A stretch of DNA of 64,000 nt, taken from assembly GCA_947034895.1 (NCBI GenBank), contig OX344763.1, positions 76,031,093-76,095,092 of the forward strand, written 5' to 3'. The stretch's first letter is position 1, and every line of letters begins with the position of its first letter. The notes below the pieces were generated by a model that saw only the letters and a program-made list of their open reading frames with translations, made no database searches and was not told the origin of the DNA. Shown here piece by piece: positions 47,001 to 60,300 of the stretch. Both the position numbers and the translations under genes were made by a program. Origin of the DNA: Rhytidiadelphus loreus (Eukaryota > Streptophyta > Bryopsida > Hypnales > Hylocomiaceae).

Positions 47001-48695
47001 TTAGTCGTTGAAATCAACGACTATTTGTCGTGGAAATTATCCCAAAAATATTTGAATTTTTGTTTGAATTTTGGGGGCCAGCCTCGAAGGCCAGCCCCTG
47101 CAAGGCTTGGCTAGCCAGCCCCCGCAAGGCTTGGCCAGCCAGCCCGGCCAAAGCCCCGCCTACAGCAAAGCCGCTCGCAGGCCTCAAGTGACAGGGAGAG
47201 CCCGCCTTCGCAGAGTCGCCCCAAGCGACAGGGAGAGCCCGCCTTTGCAAAGTCACCCCAAGCGACAGGGAGAGCCCGCCTTTGCGGCCGGAGGGGGGCT
47301 TAATCACCCTCTCCCACCTAATCACGACTTGTGATTTTGGATTAGTAGACAAAGGGAAAAAAAATAAAAATAAAAGAGGAAAGAAAATAGAAATAGAAAA
47401 GGAGGGAAGGAAATAGAGGTGAAAGGAAGCTAGGAGCCATAGTATAGAAATAATCAACAAATTAAAACAAATTAGAGTAATCTTAGGAGCAAAAAATATA
47501 GGGAGGAGAAGTAGGTGAAGAAGCATAACGATTGAAGAGAAGGGGGAGGAGCAAACTTTAAAACCTTTCATAGAAATAGCAATTAGCACTTGAAAAATAG
47601 TGGAAATTAGCAAGAAAGTAGTAGAAATTAGCAACTCTAAACTCACCACTCTTTCTCTCAACTACCAACTATCACTATCATAGAAACTTAGAGTTCAAAA
47701 ATTCAAAAATGGAAGCATAGGATGAAGTGGAGAACAAGAAAAATGGCATAATTATACCATTGATGAGTGGAATTTGGAAGTTGATAGGATTAGGTTGGAA
47801 ATCTTTGCAAAGTATTTTAGACCATTAGAAATAGGATAGAATAATAATTGACTTGAAAGGTTTGGAAGTCAATTATTGTTTAGAGAGGATCAAATAATAG
47901 AGTCTAAATAGTGTAGAAGTAAAAGAAGAAGAAAGAAAGAAAAGGGAAGGAAGAAGTTGAGAAAATAGAACTTAGACTTGTATTTAACACCTTTTTTAAG
48001 CCGTAGGCAAAATTATCAAAGGACTGAGGAAGATGGCGAACAATGAAGATATCGAGGGAGTACACTACAACCTTCACAATGACATTAACCCCGAGGTATG
48101 AATTTGAGTTCTTGAATTTCCTTTTTAACTTTCAAAAGTAGTATTTAGACATAGGAACCGGATTAGAGGATCAAGTCAGTCAGACTAGACTATTTCAATT
48201 CCAAAGTTTTAGAGTATGATCTTAAAGCTTAGGTCCATATCTTTCTAAGAAGGTATCATACGACTAATTTGGATCAAAATTGAAGAAGTTATGAATGGAT
48301 GAAAAATAGGTAAGAATTTGGGTGACACAGAGCAGAAATCATCCAAATGACTTGAAATTAAAACCATAAATATTAAATAGTAACCTAAGCCAGTAGGTAA
48401 AATTTCAGAATTAATTGAATTAGGGAAGTATTTTAAAACACTGGATGAAGTTTTCAGGGTCCTTTTAGGACAAAACTTCATCCGCTCATAACCTTGGCTA
48501 GGAAGGTTGGATTTCGATGAATTTTATGTTTTTAGAAATGGAATGAGAAGTCCTACAAACTTAAGTAGTTAAATTTAGCCTGTAATTACTTATACTTAGA
48601 AACCACCGTGACCTTAGCTTTGAACCAATTAAAGGAATAACCTTAGTTAAGTAAAGACTAAACTTCTTTTGACACAAGTAGGAACATGTAGGAAT
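44041..48695. mobile_element. spacer with LTR-retrotransposon-like features
   Basis: No polymerase frame is visible. TTGGCGATGCCGCTTAGGGA at about 46448 resembles the TTGGCGCCGTTGCCGGGGAA that follows many plant Gypsy LTRs (primer-binding region). TACGGCGAAGCTTTGACTTC and variants recur four times (46640, 46755, 46820, 46885). A GC-rich block at 47075-47290 holds GGCCAGCCCCTGCAAGGCTT repeats and three copies of a 37-base unit beginning GACAGGGAGAGCCCGCCTT. The small plus-strand frame at 45604-45867 has no recognisable features. LTR ends and target duplications were not found. Confidence 0.3.
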
Positions 48696-49214
48696 TTAAA
48701 GAAAGAGTTCATTGCTTGGAAGGCATAATGGACGACGTTTAGACACCCCTAGCAAAACAAGTAAAAATAAACAAGAACTTGTTGTGAATTTATTTACCGT
48801 GTGTGGGGGGTAAAACACACTCACAACCACCCACCACTCAATGATACGGGTGCGTTCTTCTAGATTGAGTCCATCTGTGCGTTTTTTCCGGAGCATTAGT
48901 ATGCATACAAACACCCCGTTACTGTCCATAACTTCTCGTCTGGAAATGGCAGCTGCGAGATTGCGCGGGTGAACTCGTAACACTTTTCCTATTTGTCTCA
49001 GCGATGGTCTACCTGTCCCGAATCCTAAACCAATACTGGAACTCACTGCAGCATCTAAAATTGTGTGCTTAGTTGCCAACTTTGCTGCACTGTTCACTGC
49101 CTTCACAAGATCTAAACGGACTGAAACACCTCCCACTACTTCTTCATATGTTGCCAACACCTTCGAGGGAAGAATGTGATTTGGAAGATGAGCACACACT
49201 TTCTTGTGATCCAA
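48696..49214 (-). pseudogene. possible N-terminal exon of gene H or a relative
   Basis: A 172-codon minus-strand frame with 'HPRNLAAAISRREVMDSNGV' and 'LRKKRTDGLNLEERTRIIEW'. It looks like the DNA-binding N-terminal part that precedes the body of gene-H-type transposases. Same strand and order as gene H. A further open frame at 49427-49627 (with TKWIKSFQNARKSK) may be an earlier exon. If they belong to gene H, that gene once spanned this region before material was inserted at 44-48.7 kb. Confidence 0.35.
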
Positions 49215-49627
49215 AACTCTTAATAAGAGTCTAAGACTGCTTTTCTACTGTTTGGCCCTAAAAGAATAGAGAGCTTTGAACTAATGAATTCAACAATCAA
49301 CAATGCAGTCCTACGTTCTTCTCTATCTACAATCTAGTCCTCTATAATGCAAGCCCGATCTATTTATGTACGCTCATGTGACTCATAGTCCTTGTCCTTG
49401 TCCCGAATTGAATTAGCCTCGGCAAGTCATCTTCGCAACTTGGATTTCCTTGCATTTTGAAATGACTTGATCCATTTTGTTGCAGTATAGTCCAATCTCC
49501 GTTGTCCTGATCTTTGGACATCATGCAATGCTCGTGCTTGAGGAGGCAACCTCCCATGCCCAACCCTAGTCTCTCTAACCTTGGTTGAACCCATACAAAT
49601 GTCCCTCATGGCATCTCCAAGCAACAT

Positions 49628-52440
49628 CTATAACATCAATCTCTAAAGTGCATATGATCCCTAAACGGTCAAGCAAATACCATTTGAAGCAAACCCTATC
49701 ATCTGTCCTAAATCCCTACCTTAAATCCTTAACCCTAGCTAGGTGACTCTAAACTGGAATCAACTACATGAAAGCACTATGAGTCAACCTTACCCTCGTA
49801 GATGACACTAGGCCACTAGCTGCTTTGGTTGCCTTCTAGTCCGTGAAGCTCCAGTCCCTCGTGCTAATAATGGCAAAATAATCTAGGGAATGGAGCAATG
49901 ATTGTCGATGTGGTACGTGGATTACTAGTGTCGGGAGGATTGGTATTTGGAATCAAAGCTGGTGGGTTTGAGACTCAGTTTTGATGTAGGAGGAGGATAG
50001 GTACAAGACCATTGTCTTAGAGAAACATCCCATTTTGTGCAAAATCCGACGACAATCTTGCAAAAAAACAAATTCCATGACCTAACTAAGGGCCGTAAAC
50101 CCTGACTTCAAAGACTTGACCCTAAACCAAAATTCCATGGCCAAGCTTCCATACTTCAGTACAAAATGCAAACAAAACCATCCATTTTCCTAAATCCTAA
50201 GACCAATAACACTCGACAACACCCACCCAATGAATCCATGAGACGATGCAACACCTTTTAACAATAGTGACCCTAACCCTAAGCCAACCTTCAGCTTCCA
50301 TAATCACAACATGCTTGATGCTAAACCACAATACACTCGACCAACTTGCAACTTCCACAATTCACGTACAAAATTTGCACACTTGACAATAATGTTGTTT
50401 TCTACAACTATTGTGTCCAACCCTCCTCAAATGCATTGATTATGAATCCATTGCAAGTAACCCAGGTAGCCAAATGAAAGTGCAGCATAATTACCACAAC
50501 CCTACACCATATCCGAACACCCTCAACAGAAATGCAAGTCGTTAGGCAGAAAGGATGAACACAATTAAACCTCAAACCTTGATCCTAACCTACAGAGCAA
50601 TATCTCGAGTCCCTCTAAATCCAATTCCCATCAAACATGTGTATAGAGCCACGAGTCTGACCAGCTCAGCACTTGCCACTGCAACTTTATGGAAAAAGAC
50701 AGAAACAAAATTTAAGAACATACCACCTCAGAAAAAGACTTTATATAAACATTTAGCAAAGCCAACATATAAGAATTTCAACTTTAAAACGGTGAAATGA
50801 AGCCCCCAAAATTGGATGTACTTTTGCCTAAATAATAGTCCATATCTACAAATTTAGAAATACAACCCTACATATTTCACAAAAAAACATTTCATCACAT
50901 ATATACCTATGAAAATATAATTCTTTCTATTACAAAATATTTGAATTCCTAATAGATCAATGAGTCTTTCTCTTAAATACTATGGACTGTGACAGTATAT
51001 GAAGAGTCCATTTCAAAGTCCTTTACAATTAAAGTATAAACAATTTTGCAAAGATTTCTTTTTGATTTCATACATCATAAAGTATCCAACATTAATATGA
51101 ATCATTTTTTATGTTCCACAACTTTTATACATTAAAATTACAGGAATTTCACCTACACCCACTGAAATATGGACTGTGACACTCCATATTGATCCAACAT
51201 AGTGTGCATTCGCCCATCAGATTCAGACTGTGGAATGGGAGTATGACTTGTGGCACACACGGGCATATTGTCACTCAAAGCAAAGTCAAGACGTTGACAG
51301 CGTCTTGTAGTGGCAAGATTGGGGCCGAAATTGTTGTTGAGGCTAATGCCAACACTATTGGAGAGAGAGTCAAAACCAAGACAAAACCAACTCATTTCTG
51401 CTGGATTTCAATTGAATCAACATAACAATGATTTTTCCTCATCAAGTGTGTATTTTTGGACCACATCAACACATTTAATTGTTGGTTCAATGTAAATCAA
51501 CAAAATTCTGTTAAATTTTTAGGAATTTTAAGAATCTTTAAGAATCTTTTGGAAATCTTTTAGGAATATATTGGAATCTTTTAGGGGTCTACTCTAATCT
51601 TTTAAAATCTTTCGGAAAACTATTGAAAAAACTATTAGGATCTTTTGAAAATCTTATAAAAATCTATTGAGTTTTTTTGAATTTTTTTTTGAATTCTTAG
51701 GAATCTTTCAAAATCTTTCTAGATCACTTAGAATCTTATATAGAATATAAATTTAGAATTCAAATTTTAATCAAAAATTTAATGAGTGTAATTTAATTTC
51801 AATTTTGCTCTAAATTCCAACGATTTTCTTTGATTGTGATTCAAATTTAGAATTTGGTCAAAATTTTAATCAAATTCAACTCTAAATCAAATTATAATTC
51901 AAATAACCTAATGAAAATTCAAACTTTGATTCAACTTTGATCAATTCAAATTCTAATGCAATTTTCATTCAATTTTCTATAGGGTGAAATTTGATTAGAG
52001 TTCAAAATTATAATTTAGTTGAATTTCTAACTTATGTTTTAGAATTTAATATAACAAGTTTATTTAGTGGGTTTTAGAGATTTCACCAAGATGCTTAGAT
52101 TGCCTAAAAATTAAGATTCTTCACAACTTTTTCATCACAAATCTAAATAGAATGAATCAAAGCTTCACATATACTCTGAATCATAATATTTGAAATAAAA
52201 ATTAAACTCATAGAAAGATAAAAAGATATTCTATTTTATGACAAAGTTTGACTAAAACATGAGGTGATAGGAACCTAGTATTTAAAATCCATTTTGTCCC
52301 TCAAGATGATAATAGAAAATTAGGGATTAAAATCTGAGTTCGAAGTGTTGAATTATTCAATATGTAAGTTCTTAACTATTCAAAATCCTAAATTTGAACT
52401 AATTATTCAATAATTAAACTATTAAATTCTGAAATAAGGC
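49628..52440. other. AT-rich spacer
   Basis: No supported gene. At 51510-51740 an AATCTTTTAGGAAT-like microsatellite occurs, and 51740-52050 is a low-complexity AATTTGATCAAATT-type stretch. A short frame at 51189-51425 has no family features. Confidence 0.5.
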
Positions 52441-52444
52441 TTAA

Positions 52445-52785
52445 TCACCTCTAAAAAAACACTTGTCAGATTTTCAAAACAAGTTAGATAAAATTGAAAA
52501 TTTTACCAATGAAATAAGACTTCAATATCAATCATTTCCAACAAGTTTCATAGAAAATAAACTTTTTGTGTAGGAGATATGGGCCTCCAAAGTCTGTTGA
52601 CTTTGCATATAAGACTACCTCTAGAAAAATGCTTGTCAGATTTTCGAAATAATTTAGAAAAAAATGAAAATTTTATCACAGAAAGTAGACTTCAACACCA
52701 AACGATTCCAAAAAAATTCATGAAAAAAAACTTGCAATGAGGGAGATATGAGCCTCTGAAGGCTACTGACTTCACAAAATGAAAA
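52445..52785. repeat. tandem duplication, about 165-bp unit
   Basis: GCTTGTCAGATTTTCGAAAT, GAAAATTTTATCACAGAAAG, ACTTCAACACCAAACGATTC and GGGAGATATGAGCCTC in the second copy match the first in the same order. About 80% identity by eye. Confidence 0.75.
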
Positions 52786-52837
52786 CGGAAATGGATAAAT
52801 AAAACAAACTTACATCTGTAAACAAGAAACTTCAATC

Positions 52838-52966
52838 TGGAGGGTGCAATGCCTGAGGTGTTGGGTTTCTTATTTACATGTAGCAAGTTTGAACCTTGGT
52901 GGCAGGGTGCCGGGTAGTCCCTTCTAGCAAGCAATTGTGGTGGGCTGGTGGCAGTCCCACATGAAA
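52838..52966 (+). mobile_element. possible tRNA-derived SINE
   Basis: GGGTGCAATGCCTGAGGTGT resembles a Pol III A box (TGCCTGAGGTGTTGGG). AAGTTTGAACCTTGG about 40 bases later resembles a B box. A GGTGGCAGGGTGCCGGGTAG stretch follows. No clear target duplication or A-tail. Confidence 0.3.
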
Positions 52967-53072
52967 AGAAAGTTTTTAATTTTATTTTTTAATTAATTTT
53001 GATGACGAAGACAAAACCAACAGAAACGTGTTCTTGTAAGGTCCGAACCAACTATTTCTAACCAAGAAAAAA

Positions 53073-53854
53073 TCAGCTCATTTTTTTGTTGATTTTGTCT
53101 TCTTTTGGACCACATTCACCTGGCAATGCATCTGAATCGTTATTTTCTTTTGACTCTTGAGTGTCCACATCTTGAGTTTCTTTGTTTTGTGGATCACTTC
53201 GAAAAGGTCCAAGTTCACCTTCTAAAAATTTCAGAATCCCTCTTGGAATTATTTCAACTTTTGGACGTTCCATGTAGGTACTTTCTTTGATTGTGCTCCA
53301 GTCAACTTGTTTGTTCAGGGAATCTTAGCATAGGCACCTCTAGCAATGAATAGAGGGACCTCATTTCTATCTACAAAAGGGGTTTTGTAGAGGACCTGCT
53401 ACAATTCTAAACACCTTTGTATGAAAGCTAGATTTTCACAATACTTCAAATTTTCCTTGTTAGTGTGTCAGTTGTGATGATGATGCCACGCCGAAAAGAA
53501 CTTCCCGATGTGGCACCATTCAATGTAATCTTCGCAGATCTGCATAGTCCATGGCTCTGGCACCTCATCCCACCCTTTGAAAGCAAAGTGGTTACCATTG
53601 TTCAACACATGCCATCGCTTCTTGTGAATGTTACCCCTCCGTTTTCTAGTCTTATCTTTGGTAACCTTCCTAATTGCACCAAAAGTGCGTACAGTCGATA
53701 AAACAGGAAGGAACCCATCACTGCTACCTCTAGTGGCCATGAGATTTGCGGACGTTGCAAAATTGTAAGAACCAAATGATAGCAAAAAATAGTATATATT
53801 ATCCAAAAGGGTCACACATGCAACCAATAAAGGTTGCAAGACAGAAAGCCTCAA
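53073..53854 (-). pseudogene. transposon-derived gene fragment
   Basis: The minus-strand frame has 'NNGNHFAFKGWDEVPEPW', 'QICEDYIEWCHIGKFFSAWH' and a HHHHN end, then TGA at 53468. Reading continues through 'CENLAFIQRCLEL' with TAG and TGA to 'RPKVEIIPRGILKFLEGELG' and a Gln/Asp-rich tail ending 53073. It resembles repeated plant element proteins with W...H..N spacing, but I cannot assign a family. No intact start. Confidence 0.35.
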
Positions 53855-53984
53855 TGGAAAATGAAGGTGATAACATAATGATGGGTGAGTGGATATATAG
53901 GGCGAGTGACTTTGGTTTGGGGGGCGTGTATGGATAGGACAACTACGTATACAGCAATTGCAAAGCGGGGTGCATGTGTATGCC

Positions 53985-54175
53985 TAAGGGACGACTATGG
54001 GTCTCAAGGGGTGACCTCGCATCATAGTAGGGTGACCGCAGGTCTTTGGTGGATGACCTCGGGTCCAATTGATACGACCTCGCGTCTAGTTAGGGTGACA
54101 ACGGGGCTAGGGTAGGCAACAGTGGGTCCAAATGGGGCGAACATGGGTAGAAATAAGGCAACAACGGGTCCATTT
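53985..54175. repeat. minisatellite, about 28-bp units
   Basis: Diverged copies of GGGTGACCTCGCATC, GGGTGACCGCAGGTC and GATGACCTCGGGTCC alternating with GGCAACAACGGGTCC, six to seven units. Confidence 0.6.
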
Positions 54176-57100
54176 GAGGCAATTTTGGATGCACCAACGG
54201 GTCTCGGGGAAAACCGTGTACCTCTTGCTCACCCGCGGTCGCTCGGATGATGGCTGCTCCAAGAACCCGTGGTCTTCCATCCACTCTCGCCACCATCCTA
54301 CCCGTTGTCGTCTCTATATATAGTCTCCTACCCGTACGCGCCCTTGAGTTTGTCAACTGTGTTATGTGGCATCTAGCTAGAAAGAAGTTATTTTTGGTAA
54401 AGCCAAAGGTAAATTTGACTTTTCATGACATTGCGCGGGCTCTACTAGACGTTGTGTGACGTCTGTCTATCACGGTGTTGGAGTGTACAACCCTACTTGA
54501 AAGACGTAGTTGAAATGTTCTAAATTTTATACTAAATGGATTGCCTTTATTTGATTTGAAAGGCATCTTTTTTATAATTCTTGTATCCAAATCATTCAAA
54601 AGTGGTGAATCCACCTTCAATATCTTTTTGACTACAACTTACCAAATTATTGTAATTGCATTTGGTTCTTCATTTTGTACATGTTTTTGTAATATTTTGG
54701 GGGATTAGCTTGGAAGATCTAACAATATCTAGTGTTGCATATATATATATATTACTAAGTCCAAATGTATGGCTTGCAATTTATATTTGATTTGACTACA
54801 TTCCAAATTCATCAATTTGTTCCAAAAAGAGTCAAAATTCCAAATAGGGGGTGTAATTCCTCTACATTAAGAAATTTTCCAATGATTCATCTCAGTTATT
54901 ATATACAAGTAAACCAAGAATAGGTGCATTGCTACAATGATATTTTCACGTCATATTTTCACATATCAATGGGATGTACTAAACATTTTTTTCTACTTTC
55001 AAAGGCATTGTGGCCTCATTGTACTATCCATTGGTAGATATTCAGGTGGACTATATATACACAAAGTCCAAAATTCCCCCTAAAGTCCAAAAGTAGTTAA
55101 ATATGACATATATTAAGCATCTATGGTTGTCACTACCATTAATACCCAGCTAGTCCTACTTAGCACCTATGTCAATGTACATGAGCCGACCCTTGTCCCT
55201 CAATCGAAGACCAAATGGAAGATCTACCTCATGTCCAAAGTGGAGGATGCTTGGTAGGATGGGAAAATAGGTGACATGTTGGAAGACAGATGGAAAGTTG
55301 TGGGAGAAATAAGGCAAATCCAACCTATGACAAGCAAACCATCCATGAGACACACTAGGGTATACAAGAAGTGACTTTTTTGGGCCTTTATATTATAGTC
55401 ATGTTACGAAATATAGAAACTTCAACCTTTTTAGTGTAAATTTATCATAAAAAGTGACTTTTTTAGGCCTTCATGTTGTGGCCATGTTGAAAAATATTGT
55501 GATTGCTTTAGGTCAATAATATAACCATTATGGATACACAAGTTTAAACGAAGCTTTATACACTTTCCTTCCCACCCTTCCCTTTCCTAAGCAATTGTGC
55601 TCCTCCAAATGCTTATGTGCTAAACACTCTTCTTCATTCAAACAAGCACTTGGATTACATTGGCCTCTTGGTCTGCATTCATCTTGAACACCTGGTTAGC
55701 CTATTTTCTTAGAAAATAATGTACCTCATAGAATCAATTATTACAAGCTCTGCAACCTATTGTGCTGCAACAGTACAAGACCCTATGGGTATTGAATCTT
55801 TGTGAAAGCCAACAAAAGATGAAACAAGAACAAAGATTGGATTGTTGGAGGGAAACCGTTTTGAAACCTGAATCGTATTGAAAGTTCATTCTAGGGAAAC
55901 CTCAAACCCCACATGACCACGTTTATGTGTCAAGTCGCTCATCACAGGCCCCTTAATATTTCTCACAAGTTTTTTCTAGTCTTGAATATAAATATTAGTA
56001 TTTCTCCAGGTCATGCATGCTATGGTGGTAACCACAACTACAAGGCTGTTGATGCACACTCAGTTCGAGATAGAGTCTGCAACATAAGCTTTTGGTCATG
56101 AACGAATGATTCAGCCTCTCATTCACCAAGCATCTTATAAGGATCAAAGACATTGAATTCATGCTACACTTCAGTTCTTTTGATTGAGATAAAGTTTGGG
56201 CACTTAGATGGAAGGTTAACAATTGCATTCTACACAGTTGACAGTACGTGAAGATGTACTCACTAAGCGCATTATGGGAAAATACATTATGGGAAACGAG
56301 CTCCCTGAAACACCGAAAAATTTGCATCCGCCACGAACCTGAAAGCTTATCGCCTGGACTATGTCAATCTAAATACACGAGACAACTCATGAGTAGATGC
56401 TTAGAGACATCCAATACACGAGAGAACTCATGAGTATGAACTCACGAGCTGCAACTACTGGACTCCCAGCCTGTCCTCCCTCTCCATCCCGTCCTCCCGG
56501 GCAGCCTCCACTGCGGGCAGTGAGGCAGATTCTCCATTTGGTCTTGGACTTAGGGACGAGGCACCCCGTCATAAAGGCAAAACCGGATGAAACCTGACAT
56601 TTTCTCATCCTACAGAGCAGTTTCCGTTCATCAAACTGTCGTTTCCAACGTTCTAGGGCTAAGGACACACGACAGGTATGACGTCTTGGTGACATTGGCG
56701 GCGTTGACCCAAATTACCGGTACTGGACAAAAAGAGCTAATAGCGAAAAATAAAAGTCTAGTCACGTCGAATTTTTGCTCGGTACTTCTTTGCTCAGAAT
56801 CATCTTTGTAACGACACCAATCCAAAGGTGAAAAATCGGTACACGCAGCACCAACTGTCATGGAGCGTTCAAGCTGCTCTCATTCCAACAACTGTACAGT
56901 ACGGTTCTGCCTTCAACAAACCCAAGTTTGCCAAGACCCAGAAAATAAAGCTCATGCCATATGAGATATATTTATTGGAGTCTTCCGGATCTCCACTTGG
57001 ACTTTTTGCAGACTATACAAACTCCGGGTCAATCCTGTGCCTCTCTAAGGATGAGTGCTGGCTGCCTCGACGACTCACAGGCGTTTCGCTCTGCGAAAAA

Positions 57101-57353
57101 CTCTACTCTTCCCATGTGCTGCAACCGTTCTACCTACATCGCCCATTCTGCAGCTGACCTACATGAACGGATTCCTGACGAGACTTTCCACTGAAAACTT
57201 CTTCTCGAATTCATATCATCCTACCAGCTGGTACTGTACCGATTCTTTCTTCTCTCCAGTCACGCCCCAGTGATGTCACCTTGTCCAGTTCATTTCAGCA
57301 ATAAATATGTCACAACAAAAAATTTACCCAAGGACCAAAACACTGGGCTTCTC
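54176..57353. other. spacer downstream of the NERD-like gene
   Basis: 54440-56240 is AT-rich with nothing recognisable. 56240-57350 has higher GC and several short frames, none with family features. The last few hundred bases probably include the 3' untranslated region of the minus-strand gene ending at 57354. ACGAGAGAACTCATGAG/ACGAGACAACTCATGAG recur near 56380 and 56415. Confidence 0.4.
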
Positions 57354-60300
57354 TCAACCGTGCCAGAACTCACACGCATCCCCTCTCTTGCAGTACCCCT
57401 TCGCATAGAACCTACATGGTACATCTTTCTTTGATCCTCTCGGTACCCTCACACTTCGAGACCCATCACGAACCGCTGCAGCATCATGGTCGCGACTAGA
57501 ACTGCTCCGACTGTACGAGTTCTTTCCGCTTTCACTTCCTCCCCAGCTACTCCCATCTGTACCTTTTCGAGAAGAGCCCCATGAATCCGCCTCTGCACGT
57601 GACCGAGAACCACTCCATTCATCCCCTCGTCCTGTACCCAAAGGAGCACCACTATAGCTGCTTTGACCTCTCGCCCAATTACGACCTCGGTCCACCGTGT
57701 CGCGAGAATCCCAATCGGCACCACCCACCGCTTGAACCTGCTCTGCCCGACTTGCAGAATGTTCCGAGTCACCGCCACTCCAACTTGAACCACCCCAAGG
57801 GATTGGAGACTCACCCACTACGACGTCTCTTGACTTGCTCCTAGGCGCTGCCCACAGCTCCTCCTTGAACCTTCCGGCCAGTGCATCCGTCAGCAGCATT
57901 GAGTTCTCTTGCACCTGACCCGTCTTCCAGATTGTCAGGTTCACAGGGAACAATCCCGTCGTGCTCCACTTCCTCAACTGTTCCATCGTGAAAGGGCCTT
58001 GCGCCATCCCTGTCGGATCATGGTAGTGCCACAGCTTCTCCTTCTCTAATGCAGCCAAGTTCGGCAAACTTGAACTCGCCGCACAAAAAACGGACGCAGA
58101 GCTGCTCATAGTAGTTGTAGGAACGGCATCCCCTCTAGTACTTCCCCATTCGGATCTGGCCTGTCCAAATACCGGAGTGGATCCGGCTCTGGCTTCTCCA
58201 CGACCGTATTTCAAATCACCCAGCTCCGCAGTCCATTGATCCATGTCGCTCCGTCCACCATTGCCGTTCCAGTTGAATCCATCACCCCGGGTGCGATCCC
58301 TCTCCCACTCCTTGTCCCACACTCGAGACCTGTCCCTTTCATCGTTGCTAAACAACTTCCCATCCAAGCCAAAAGCAGACTCCCGACCTAATCCTATCTT
58401 CTCACTACTTCGCCCTCCCTCATATCCAACGCGACCGTAACCTCTGCTGCGTCCTGTCTCTTCCCAAGATGATTTCGATCTCTGATTGTCAAAATCTCCT
58501 TTCCTGCCCAAATAAACAGACTCCTCCAGTTTGGAACCGTCCCAGTTACTCGAACCACTTCCGGTACCCTTTTCCCAACCACCTCTTGGAGAAACCTTCG
58601 GCCGAAACTTCCGACTACCCCCTGCGACACACAAAGCACTATCAGCTAGAGCTTCCTAATTGCAACTCTACCTGGGTACAAAGTAAATGACCCTCCTGAA
58701 AAGAGACTTCAACCCTGAATCGATTCTACCACGTAAATCGCTTATTTCATTCTTCTAGACCCTCCCAAGACGATAAACAATACCTTGAAGCGGTGAAATG
58801 TCGTTCACATCCGACTCATATCCAGGATCCATGTGTGGGTCTGCTGTCACTTCGGGCCTAGCCTGAAGCTTCGCTGCACGAAAGGCTGGACTGCCCAACT
58901 CTTGCAGTTTTTCCACGCACTCCCTCAACGTAAGCCGAAGTTCTAGGTCAAGGCGAAGCACACACCCTAAAATGATTCTCTAAGCTTGCCATACCTCACA
59001 TTAGTCGTAGTTTAGAGCACCAAAAAAAGCTTGGCTTTATCATCAATTCCAGTCCAAATGCACTGTCTCCTTCAACCGCTTCATATTGTACGTGTCTTCT
59101 TAAAATACTGAAATCATATCCTTCATATTCTTTATTTATAACATGAACAATCATATGAGTAATCATGCAGCCGGTCAAAAAAGGATATTCCTTCTTTCGT
59201 CCCTTCTCGCTGGCACGATCCCGAAGGTTGATAAGACGTTGCCTCTCGTTCTCAAACCACTGAGGTACACACACATTACGTTCAGTGTTAAATGGTACAA
59301 TTTTCCGAAGTAAATGAGAACCATCTTTCATCCACGATACTGGTTGAAACTACTACCCATAACATCCAGGCACGAAACATCTCCGAGCACCTCAGCCCCA
59401 CGCCGACGCCTCGAGAGATGATATTCTTACAGCGTCCAAAAAACTGCCTATTGCATCTCAAACTATTCAACGTCCTTCTGTTCCTCCAACTGCAACTTTC
59501 CAATCCGACTTGACCTACTACGTTCACCCAAATCCAGTAGTCAGTAACTTACATCGTTCACTTTGGCCTCCCGCAGAGCGATCGCTTTCTCCTCCACTTG
59601 ACCCTGAACAAGATGCAACTCACATTATGAAAGCAAGATAGCATCTCCAAAACTAGCAAGTGATCCTACCCAACTGGTAATGAAAGACGTGTGCTACATA
59701 AATGAGTGCAGCCCAGAATATTTACCACTGTCAGTGCCTTGATGAACCCGCATTTGATGCTCTGACGCAATCTCTGGCATTCTTCCTACAACAGAAACCA
59801 GGCAAACTCAATGGGGTGGTGCTCCAGCAATCCGAAGCTAAGCGCTGGGCACTACAAAACCAGGACTTAACAGCACGAACTACAAAAAGTAAAGGAGACA
59901 AGTCGAAGAAGAGCAGGCAACATAGAAGGTCCAGATCTTAACTATGGCGAAGAAACTTGTTTCAACAACAAACGCACACTAAAACCAGCGGTCACTACTT
60001 ACTTCCACCTATAAGTTAGTTGGAGAAGAAAACCTACCTCAGTGAAGTCTTGATTTGACACCAGGTCGACTGTTACGTCCTCTTTCTTCTGCAGATTCAA
60101 TATCTCCAACACCATATTCGTCATTTTCGTTCCTGCCTTGTAACTCTCCTCTCCAAATCGTGTTCCTGCAACCACAGAAGCAAGCAATCAACCTGCTTAC
60201 TCTATGCCACGTCCTAAACAAAGTTGAATTCAACCGGCACCACAGAGCTTGGCAATCAAACCTGGATACCCACAACACCCAAACAAAAAACAGTCCTAAC

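Noticed and set aside
56828..57273. Plus-strand frames of 70-109 codons next to the NERD-like gene
   Set aside because: No family features, no splice or start context; more likely 3' flanking or untranslated sequence of the minus-strand gene.
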